Part shown: one piece after another, positions 1 to 5,057 of the stretch
How the letters are laid out: each line of letters opens with the position of its first letter
Numbering within the stretch: position 1 is the first letter of the stretch
Assembly: GCA_015485455.1 (NCBI GenBank)
Contig: WFTN01000256.1
Span: 1-5,057, forward strand
Direction: 5' to 3'
Length of the DNA stretch: 5,057 bases
DNA from: Planctomycetota bacterium
GTDB lineage: Bacteria > Planctomycetota > GCA-002687715 > DRQF01
The notes under the pieces: model-generated
Database searches by the model: none
What the model saw: only the letters and a program-made list of their open reading frames with translations
What the model was told of the DNA's origin: nothing
Made by a program: the position numbers and the translations under genes

Positions 1-865
1 CACTTCTTGTTGTGCCCACGCCTTCAGCCACCTTCGGGGTTTCCCCCAGAATGTCTTGGAGAGTTTCGCCCCGGCCCAATCGCTCTCCCACCGCCCGATT
101 TCTGCCGAATGGCGAGAACGCTGTTGTCATCAGGTCGCCCACCCCAGCCATGCCATAGAAAGTTTTTCTCTTGGCTCCCAAGGCGCATCCGAGGCTAATG
201 ATCTCAGCCAATCCCCGGGTGAGAAGCGCCGATTTTGTGTTGTCCCCGAAACCTAAACCATCGGTGATGCCCGCAGCTAAGGCGATGATGTTCTTCAGGG
301 CACCGCTGAATTCGACTCCGAAGAGATCCTCGTTGGTATAGGCCCGAAAGGATGGGGTGGATATCTCTTTCTGTAGCCTCTGGTTGAGGGCCTTGTTGTG
401 AGAAGAGATGGTGACCGTGGTGGGAAGCATCTTGGCCACTTCTTCAGCGTGGCTCGGCCCAGAAAGGCAGACCACGGGGTTCTTGCGACCGACGTACTCT
501 TTGATCACCTCCGTGGGCCGCAAGAAGGACTTGTTTTCAATTCCCTTGGTCAGAGAGACGATGGGTATGCCTTTGGGGGCAAGATGTCCGAGTTCTTCCC
601 AGGTCTTACGCAGGTACTTCGTTGGGACTGCGGAGAGGATGGTGTCAGCCTCTTGGATGGAGCCCTCGGCGTCGGTGGTGATTTCGAAGCTGGGGTGGAA
701 CTTGTATCCTGGCAGGAAAATCGTGTTCTCGCGCTTTTTCTGCATTTTCTTGACGTAAAGCTCGTCATGGCCCACGAGAAGGATGCGCCGATTTGGTTTC
801 TCGGCCATGATCGCCGCCATGGCCGTTCCCCAACCTCCAGCTCCAATCACACAGATCGTCTTCAT
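1..865 (-). CDS. gpsA: NAD(P)-dependent glycerol-3-phosphate dehydrogenase, C-terminus beyond left edge
   Basis: Cytosolic enzyme that reduces dihydroxyacetone phosphate to sn-glycerol-3-phosphate, the backbone for phospholipids. The reading frame is open for 288 codons from the ATG at 865-863 to the window edge; family members are usually about 330-340 residues, so roughly 45-50 are missing. Seen in the translation: the Rossmann motif GAGGWGTAMA (residues 8-17), the SGPSHAEEVA block (135-144), the catalytic-lysine segment ALKNIIALAAG (Lys191), the NTKSALLTRG block (209-218), and AGVGDLMTT followed by GRNR (240-257). Offsets to E. coli GpsA as I recall them (Lys195, Asp248, Arg259, Asn260) are a constant four residues. 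The residue before Arg255-Asn256 is Gly rather than the common Ser. The start overlaps the plsY stop by four bases (ATGA), and a purine-rich GGGAAAAGAAGAA stretch precedes it. The last visible residues, VAEGVGTTRS, still fit the family, so only the window edge cuts it. Identification is very secure. Confidence 0.96.
   Translation of the reverse strand, partial: MKTICVIGAGGWGTAMAAIMAEKPNRRILLVGHDELYVKKMQKKRENTIFLPGYKFHPSFEITTDAEGSIQEADTILSAVPTKYLRKTWEELGHLAPKGIPIVSLTKGIENKSFLRPTEVIKEYVGRKNPVVCLSGPSHAEEVAKMLPTTVTISSHNKALNQRLQKEISTPSFRAYTNEDLFGVEFSGALKNIIALAAGITDGLGFGDNTKSALLTRGLAEIISLGCALGAKRKTFYGMAGVGDLMTTAFSPFGRNRAVGERLGRGETLQDILGETPKVAEGVGTTRS
862..865 (-). promoter_or_regulatory. ATGA stop/start overlap, plsY-gpsA
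   Basis: The plsY stop TGA (864-862) and the gpsA start ATG (865-863) share bases in an ATGA overlap. This arrangement usually allows terminating ribosomes to restart, which would keep the two consecutive pathway enzymes in a fixed ratio. The overlap is seen directly; coupling is inferred. Confidence 0.85.
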
Positions 866-1488
866 TTCTTCTTTTCCCAACTTCTGTCTTCTTCGCCGCG
901 GAAGATCCGTTTGATGTTTGAGTGGTGCATGATCGTGACCAAGGTGGCGACTGCGATCAAAAAAGACTCGTAGGCCCAAAAATTCTCGCCATTGGAAGTC
1001 CAGAGATACCAAATGGGCATGCTGATGGCCGCCAGGACGCTGGCTGCCGATACTAAGCGGGTACTAGCGGCCACCAAGATCCAAGTTAGAATGGAGCAAA
1101 GGCCAGTCCAAGGTGCTAACGCCAAGACAACTCCAGAACCGGTGGCGACGCCTTTCCCTCCTCGAAACTTGAGGTAAAAGGGGAATATGTGCCCGATCAC
1201 TGTGAGGAAACCGCCCGCGATTGGCAAAGGAATGTTGTTCCAAATTGGATCATCCGCCAACAAATACGGGACGCAAGTGCCGATCAAGCCTTTGGCGAAG
1301 TCGAGTAAGTAAATGATAACAGCCCACTTCTTGCCCAAGAGCCGCCCCGCATTGGTGGCACCAAGATTGCCGCTGCCAAAGGTGCGAAGATCGCAGCCTT
1401 TCACTTTCCAGGTGATCAAGTACGACCATGAGATCGAACCCAACAGGTAAGAAACAAGGCACCAGATTAAGAAGGGCGTGGCATTCAT
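862..1488 (-). CDS. plsY: Acyl-phosphate:glycerol-3-phosphate acyltransferase PlsY
   Basis: Integral inner-membrane enzyme that transfers an acyl group from acyl-phosphate (the product of PlsX) to the sn-1 position of glycerol-3-phosphate, giving lysophosphatidic acid. The 208-residue length is normal. The conserved PlsY motifs are visible in order: an N-terminal membrane helix with SYLLGSISWSYLI (13-25; the usual Pro of GSIP is Ser here), the GSGNLGATN loop (38-46), GHIFPFYLKFRGGKGVATG (99-117) containing the phosphate-binding GGKGVAT signature, and the C-terminal HHSNIKRIFRGEE (188-200). Several hydrophobic segments lie between them (about 53-76, 86-105, 118-135, 142-163, 170-187). The start ATG lies inside the stop region of the upstream lipoprotein gene (ATGA overlap), with no clear Shine-Dalgarno, suggesting translation coupled to the upstream gene. 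Its own stop overlaps the gpsA start in the same way. GpsA supplies its substrate, so the gene pair makes metabolic sense. Confidence 0.97.
   Translation of the reverse strand: MNATPFLIWCLVSYLLGSISWSYLITWKVKGCDLRTFGSGNLGATNAGRLLGKKWAVIIYLLDFAKGLIGTCVPYLLADDPIWNNIPLPIAGGFLTVIGHIFPFYLKFRGGKGVATGSGVVLALAPWTGLCSILTWILVAASTRLVSAASVLAAISMPIWYLWTSNGENFWAYESFLIAVATLVTIMHHSNIKRIFRGEEDRSWEKKK
1485..1488 (-). promoter_or_regulatory. ATGA stop/start overlap, M61-like lipoprotein-plsY
   Basis: The lipoprotein gene ends with TGA at 1487-1485 and plsY begins with ATG at 1488-1486. The bases just upstream on the minus strand (AATATAGAACAACC) contain no good Shine-Dalgarno, so plsY initiation probably depends on translation of the lipoprotein gene. 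A second possible ATG lies at 1484-1482 but is out of the plsY frame. Confidence 0.8.
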
Positions 1489-3314
1489 GGTTGTTCTATA
1501 TTGCCGAAGAAGCGATCTCTCAGGTTTTTCATGCTGCTGTCACCGAAGGTGAAGCGAAACTTGCCTCGTCGGATTTCCGCCAGACGAATAGGCAGTGTTA
1601 CCAAACTTCCTCGACGCTCAACGGTGATTGTGGTCGGTGACCCAGAAGGAAAAAGTCGAATTTCTCGGTCAAGTGCTTTGCTGGCGTTCTTGCCTGCGAA
1701 GCGAATCACCCGGTCGCCGAGTTGGAGCCCTGCCCGAGCAGCGGCCCCGTTGCTGGCCACACTTACGATTTTCGTGCCACGAAGTTGGGCGCCGAATTGA
1801 GAATGACTCCCGGCATCGGCATCGATGACAAACCCAGATTCCCTGGCAATTTCTTTGTAAGGGCGGACAGCCGTGTCATTGAGTAGGTTGTTGGCCAAAA
1901 TCCCCACACCTCGACTGCCTACCTCTTGGCAAGCCAAAAGGAAGGTTTTCTCCCCGATCCGGTTTCGCTGGCGAAGCAGGAAGGGGAGAAGGGCCGACAG
2001 ATCTTTTTCGCCTTCACTGTCACGGATCGTGGCTAGGTCGAGAAGCAAAAGGACTACAAGACCTCGGTCTGTGGCATCAAAGAACTGGTTTCTCTGATTC
2101 GAGCTGGCGAATTGTCCCGGGCTGTCTTGACGCAAAGCCATGTTGGTGGCGGCTTCCTGGAGAGTCATCAAGCGCTTCGCTGGTTCAGATTCGACCCGGT
2201 TGATGACTTGAGCCAAGCTAGCCAGAAGCTGTTGTTCTCCCATGAGGCCGCATCTTTGCATCAAGTGAAGGCCGAAGTACTTGCCCAGTGCCTCTGGAAG
2301 CCAAGCCATGGGGTCGACGAGGAGTCGATCGAAGTCAACTTGATTCCAATCCACGGGCTGAAGGACTTTGTTCAAGTGCACTTGGGCCGTGAGATTTGCG
2401 AAAGACTGGAGAGCAGCCCCCACGCTTCTTTCTGAAATGGCGTCGACTTGACCTATGCTCATGGAGTGGGATCCTGCGGCTTCGCATGATTGGCCATGAC
2501 CCAAACCAAAGGAGAAAGCCACGAAGAGATCTTTCTTTTTCTTGCTTGGCCCAAAATACTGGTGGCTTTTCTTGAGCAGTTCTTCAACGCCTTGAGCCAC
2601 TTGATTGCTATAGGTTGAACTCTGAGGGGAGACGATGATTTGGGTTACTTGGCCATCAATCGTGACTTGATGCTCACTGTAAGAGCCCAAGTGAATGGGG
2701 GCTTGAATGAAACTGCCATAGCTCGAAGCGGTATAGGAATTCGGACGATCAAGAGCATCCAAGGAAGAATAACTGTTCCACTTGAGGGTCTCCGGTAAAC
2801 CTAAGTAAACCGAGAGGCTCTGGTTCCGTCGTCCTTCGACGTACATACAAATCGAACCTGGGTGGAGGATTCCTCCTTGGTCGTTGACCAAGCTTGTGCC
2901 GTTGCTGAGTCTGGGGCTATGGACCCGGTATTTGAAGACAAAGTCCTCTCCCCCGGCGCGAATTCGCCAACGGTTGGCGCCGACTCGATTGATGTTGAGG
3001 GTTTTTGCTCCTCGGCCTCGGGCGTTGACGCGGCTCACCAAGGCCGCAAAGTCGTCTCGGATCAAGCGTCGGGGTGCCCAGGTTGGCATGACGAATTCGA
3101 CGAAACGATCGTTGTGATTCTCGACCAAGATCGAGACTTCGACATCATGACTGGCTGGATTCGGGATTGATAGGTGATAGGTGAGATCGGCCTGCCCCGA
3201 GACTTGGGGGCGGGGGATCGTCCTATCTGAGGAGCCACGGGTCCCGGTTTCGGATTCACCCGTTGTGGCACAGGACGTCAAGATGACGAGTATGAGTAGA
3301 ATAATCTTCTGCAT
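1485..3314 (-). CDS. M61 peptidase-like lipoprotein with PDZ domain, active site degenerate (predicted pseudoenzyme)
   Basis: 609 residues. The N-terminus is a lipoprotein signal: a short basic n-region, hydrophobic 4-12, lipobox LTSC with Cys15 as the acylated residue; Ala at +2 gives no inner-membrane retention signal by the proteobacterial rule. Residues about 44-222 resemble the M61 N-terminal beta domain (YHLSIPNP, FVMPTWAPRRLIRDDF, FKYRVHSPRLSNGTSLVND, ICMYVEG). Residues about 226-440 follow the M61 catalytic region: GLGHGQS where GGLEH is usual (270-276), WLPEALGKYFGL (328-339) for the EGF(T)xYY helix, RCGL (354-357), and DRGLVVLLLLDLATIRD (416-432) for the YYxKGxxxxLLLDLxIR segment. 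The HExxH site is replaced by TAQVH (309-313): first His and catalytic Glu are lost, the last His and the downstream Glu331 remain. A PDZ domain follows (about 505-578: GTKIVSVASNGAAARAGLQLGDRVIRFAG). Family assignment rests on motif recognition; loss of peptidase activity is inferred. It leads the operon with plsY and gpsA and probably sits in the periplasm, anchored to the outer membrane. Confidence 0.82.
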   Translation of the reverse strand: MQKIILLILVILTSCATTGESETGTRGSSDRTIPRPQVSGQADLTYHLSIPNPASHDVEVSILVENHNDRFVEFVMPTWAPRRLIRDDFAALVSRVNARGRGAKTLNINRVGANRWRIRAGGEDFVFKYRVHSPRLSNGTSLVNDQGGILHPGSICMYVEGRRNQSLSVYLGLPETLKWNSYSSLDALDRPNSYTASSYGSFIQAPIHLGSYSEHQVTIDGQVTQIIVSPQSSTYSNQVAQGVEELLKKSHQYFGPSKKKKDLFVAFSFGLGHGQSCEAAGSHSMSIGQVDAISERSVGAALQSFANLTAQVHLNKVLQPVDWNQVDFDRLLVDPMAWLPEALGKYFGLHLMQRCGLMGEQQLLASLAQVINRVESEPAKRLMTLQEAATNMALRQDSPGQFASSNQRNQFFDATDRGLVVLLLLDLATIRDSEGEKDLSALLPFLLRQRNRIGEKTFLLACQEVGSRGVGILANNLLNDTAVRPYKEIARESGFVIDADAGSHSQFGAQLRGTKIVSVASNGAAARAGLQLGDRVIRFAGKNASKALDREIRLFPSGSPTTITVERRGSLVTLPIRLAEIRRGKFRFTFGDSSMKNLRDRFFGNIEQP

Positions 3315-3346
3315 GTCTTTCCCAATCCAGGTTCAGGCGCAATGCC

Positions 3347-3374
3347 ATCATAACCTGTGGCTTCCCGGTGCCAA
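3347..3374 (-). promoter_or_regulatory. Candidate sigma70-type promoter for the lipoprotein-plsY-gpsA operon
   Basis: Read on the minus strand, TTGGCA (3374-3369) matches the -35 consensus TTGACA at five of six positions. TATGAT (3352-3347) matches the -10 consensus TATAAT at five of six, with a 16-bp spacer. Transcription would start near 3340, giving a leader of about 25 bases before the ATG at 3314. The start codon is preceded by a weak Shine-Dalgarno-like GGGAAAG very close to it. This is a consensus match only; the host's promoter preferences are unknown. Confidence 0.5.
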
Positions 3375-3569
3375 GAAGAAGGAAATGAAGGAGAAAACGA
3401 AATCAGAGTGTTGGCGATGGAAGTCCCAGGCAAAGACCACGATTTTGTGAATCAGTCGGTTTCCCCCGGGTATCTAAGAGATTTCCTGAGCAAAAAATGA
3501 GGCGATCGGGCGCTTTTGGCGGTAGAACTATGGAATGACTTGAATTGGGCCCCCAAAGGGCAAAACCCC

Positions 3570-3573
3570 GGAG
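3570..3573 (+). promoter_or_regulatory. Shine-Dalgarno of the M1 peptidase gene
   Basis: GGAG nine bases upstream of the ATG at 3583 has normal spacing. It supports this start, which also places a proper signal peptide at the N-terminus. Confidence 0.7.
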
Positions 3574-3582
3574 CAGATAAAC

Positions 3583-5049
3583 ATGTCGCCCAAGAACTTC
3601 TGGAGGCTCCCTCTTGCCCTTCTCCTCCTTTCTTTTTGCCAGTTTGCCCCGGCCCAGTCAACGGCTTCCAAGAGTGCAGCGGAGTTGCGTGGATCGGTGA
3701 CTCCAGAACGGGCTTGGTGGGATGTCTTGCACTATGACCTGACTGTCGAAGTTTTTCCCAATTTGCGGTCGCTCAAGGGCAAGACGAAGATCGCCTTTCG
3801 CGTTCTTTCTCCCGGTTCTGTCTTGCAACTTGATCTGCAAAAACCCCTTCAAGTAACCGAAGTTCTCATGGGGTCGACCAGACTTTCTTTGAGACGAAAA
3901 GGCCATGTCTATTGGATTACCTTTCCCAAACAGCTTGAAACCGGAGCCGATGTTGAGATTACCGCGGCTTTTGAGGGCACCCCAACACCCAGCCGCAATC
4001 CTCCTTGGAGTGGTGGGTTGTCATGGAAGAAAGATAAACAGGGTGCTCACTTTATTGCCACGACTTGTCAAGGTATCGGTGCAAGCATTTGGTGGCCGAA
4101 CAAGGACCATGGCTATGATGAACCGGACAAGGGCATGGACATTCATGTGACGGTTCCCATGAACCTTGTTGCCGTGTCCAACGGCCGCTTACTCAAAACC
4201 GAAATGGACAAGGACCGTAAGACCAAGACATTTCATTGGCAGGTCAAAAACCCTATCAATAATTATGGCGTCAATTTGAACATCGGCGACTACGTTCATT
4301 TTTCAGAAAAGTATCGAGGCGACTTTGGCACCTTGGACATGGATTACTGGGTTCTCAAACGAGACGAGGCGAAAGCGAGGAAGCATTTCGTTGAAGCGCC
4401 CCGTGTGATCGAGGCCTTCGAATATTGGTTCGGCAAGTATCCTTTTTATGAAGATAGCTACAAGCTGGTACAAGTGCCTTATTTGGGTATGGAGCACCAA
4501 AGCTCGGTGACCTATGGCAACGGATTCCGTAACGGTTATCGAGGTCGAGATCTGAGCCGGACCGGTGTAGGCTTAAAGTTTGATTTCATTATCGTCCATG
4601 AGTCGGCCCACGAGTGGTTTGGTAATAACATCTCCATGCGAGATGCTGCCGACATGTGGATTCATGAGGCTTTCGCATGCTACGCCGAAAGCTTATTTGT
4701 TGAGTACTTCTTCACCCGCAAGGAAGCTCAGGACTATATCATTGGCATTCGTGGAAATATCATGAATGACCGTCCTATTATTGGGACTTACGGAAGAAAC
4801 GAATCCGGGTCTGGCGACATGTACTACAAGGGAGCAAACATGCTCCACACCCTCCGTCAAGTGATTGACAACGATATCGTGTGGCGTCGTATCATAATTG
4901 GTTTCAACAAGGAATTCTGGCACAAGACAGTGACCACCCAAGAGTTTGAATCTCACATGGGAAAGATGGCTGGTCTTGATCTGTGCTTTCAAGGTCGTGT
5001 CTTTTTTGGTTGTTGGGCGTGGATGATGAATCAAATCGGTGCGAGATAG
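3583..5049 (+). CDS. Exported M1-family zinc aminopeptidase, aberrant/truncated C-terminus
   Basis: 488 residues. It begins with a Sec signal peptide (basic n-region with Lys4 and Arg8, hydrophobic LPLALLLLSF, probable cleavage after APA, residue 24), so it should act in the periplasm or outside. Residues about 44-235 form the M1 N-terminal beta domain (YDLTVEVFP, LKGKTKIAFRV, WWPNKDHGYDEPDKG at 170-184, VTVPMNLVAVSNGRL). The catalytic domain carries GMEHQ (302-306), a variant of GAMEN in which Glu304 would bind the substrate amino group. It also has the zinc site HESAH (339-343) with Glu362 exactly 18 residues later, and MYYKGANML (413-421) with Tyr415 as the likely transition-state tyrosine. 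The family predicts removal of N-terminal residues from peptides; its substrates cannot be told from sequence. Family resemblance holds through FESHMGKMAGLDL (455-467). The expected continuation (S-x-x-F-D-Q-x-L type) is absent: 21 unrelated residues precede TAG. The gene is divergent from the plsY operon. Family is certain; whether the gene is intact is doubtful. Confidence 0.92.
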   Translation: MSPKNFWRLPLALLLLSFCQFAPAQSTASKSAAELRGSVTPERAWWDVLHYDLTVEVFPNLRSLKGKTKIAFRVLSPGSVLQLDLQKPLQVTEVLMGSTRLSLRRKGHVYWITFPKQLETGADVEITAAFEGTPTPSRNPPWSGGLSWKKDKQGAHFIATTCQGIGASIWWPNKDHGYDEPDKGMDIHVTVPMNLVAVSNGRLLKTEMDKDRKTKTFHWQVKNPINNYGVNLNIGDYVHFSEKYRGDFGTLDMDYWVLKRDEAKARKHFVEAPRVIEAFEYWFGKYPFYEDSYKLVQVPYLGMEHQSSVTYGNGFRNGYRGRDLSRTGVGLKFDFIIVHESAHEWFGNNISMRDAADMWIHEAFACYAESLFVEYFFTRKEAQDYIIGIRGNIMNDRPIIGTYGRNESGSGDMYYKGANMLHTLRQVIDNDIVWRRIIIGFNKEFWHKTVTTQEFESHMGKMAGLDLCFQGRVFFGCWAWMMNQIGAR

Positions 5050-5057
5050 TACTACAA
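4984..5057 (+). other. Non-family tail of the M1 gene and window end
   Basis: From codon 468 onward the M1 protein no longer resembles the family. Neither of the other two plus-strand frames restores the expected DQ-(Y/W)-L continuation: one gives V-L-S-R-S-C-L-F-W, the other C-A-F-K-V-V-S-F-L ending at TGA. A single indel therefore does not explain it. The stop TAG is at 5047-5049, and only eight bases follow, with no terminator visible. This may be a rearrangement junction, or a chimeric or low-quality end of the assembled sequence. Confidence 0.5.

Larger units (their letters stand above)
3315..3582. other. Divergent intergenic region (268 bp)
   Basis: Lies between the start codons of the minus-strand operon and the plus-strand M1 peptidase gene, so it should hold promoters for both directions. 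For the minus strand a good sigma70-like box pair is visible (3347-3374). For the plus strand I see only weak candidates (TTGGCG at 3516-3521 with TTGAAT at 3540-3545, 18-bp spacer). A small imperfect inverted repeat, TTGGG-CC-CCCAA, lies at 3545-3556. Short open frames here (for example ending at 3450 and 3500) lack a well-placed ribosome binding site. No tRNA, riboswitch or terminator was recognised. Confidence 0.7.

Noticed and set aside
550..846. A 98-codon minus-strand frame inside gpsA
   Set aside because: It is out of frame with the gpsA reading frame, which is continuous from 865 to the window edge and carries all family motifs.
398..973. A 191-codon plus-strand frame
   Set aside because: It lies antisense to gpsA and the end of plsY, both identified by strong motifs. 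Its translation shows no family signature.
2112..2435. A 107-codon plus-strand frame
   Set aside because: It is antisense to the M61-like lipoprotein gene, with no recognisable domain or ribosome binding site.
3385..3450. A possible 21-residue basic leader peptide starting at ATG 3385
   Set aside because: The AAGGA stretch is almost adjacent to the ATG, so spacing is poor, and the peptide shows no attenuator-like codon run or following hairpin.
3545..3556. TTGGG-CC-CCCAA inverted repeat upstream of the M1 gene as operator or terminator
   Set aside because: The arms are five bases with a two-base centre and no T-tract; this is too short to distinguish from chance in GC-rich spacer.
3583..3642. 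Reading the M1 N-terminus as a lipoprotein signal at Cys19
   Set aside because: The residues before Cys19 are L-S-F; Phe at -1 does not fit a lipobox, while APA at 22-24 gives a good signal peptidase I site.
4693..5034. A 113-codon minus-strand frame over the 3' part of the M1 gene
   Set aside because: It is antisense to the conserved M1 catalytic domain and resembles no known family; it does not explain the odd M1 tail.

Overview
The window looks like a chromosomal segment from a Gram-negative (diderm) bacterium. It is gene-dense, has fairly balanced base composition, and encodes one protein with a lipoprotein signal and one with a Sec signal peptide. No rRNA or taxon-specific marker is present. 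The gene types and the plsY-gpsA adjacency would fit a non-proteobacterial lineage (for example PVC/Verrucomicrobiota or Acidobacteriota), but that placement is a guess. I see no mobile element, CRISPR array, tRNA or phage gene.

Left part (positions 3314 down to 1, minus strand): a tightly packed three-gene operon, transcribed right to left. First comes a 609-aa lipoprotein with the fold signature of an M61 (glycyl aminopeptidase-type) metallopeptidase plus a C-terminal PDZ domain, but with the zinc-binding/catalytic HExxH motif destroyed. Next is plsY, the membrane glycerol-3-phosphate acyltransferase. Last is gpsA, the NAD(P)-dependent glycerol-3-phosphate dehydrogenase, cut by the left edge of the window. 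Both gene junctions are 4-bp ATGA stop/start overlaps, so translation is probably coupled. GpsA makes sn-glycerol-3-phosphate from dihydroxyacetone phosphate and PlsY acylates it, so the last two genes are consecutive steps at the entry to phospholipid synthesis. The leading lipoprotein has no known role in that pathway.

Middle (3315-3582): a divergent intergenic region. It contains a good sigma70-like promoter candidate for the minus-strand operon and a clear Shine-Dalgarno for the plus-strand gene, but no convincing plus-strand promoter.

Right part (3583-5049, plus strand): an exported M1-family zinc aminopeptidase with an intact HExxH-X18-E site and a GMEH variant of the GAMEN motif. Its sequence follows the family up to about residue 467, then changes to a 21-residue unrelated tail and stops, so the gene appears truncated or the contig end is faulty.

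The most unusual points are the inactivated M61-type lipoprotein leading a phospholipid-synthesis operon, its back-to-back placement with an active clan MA peptidase, and the aberrant C-terminus of that peptidase.
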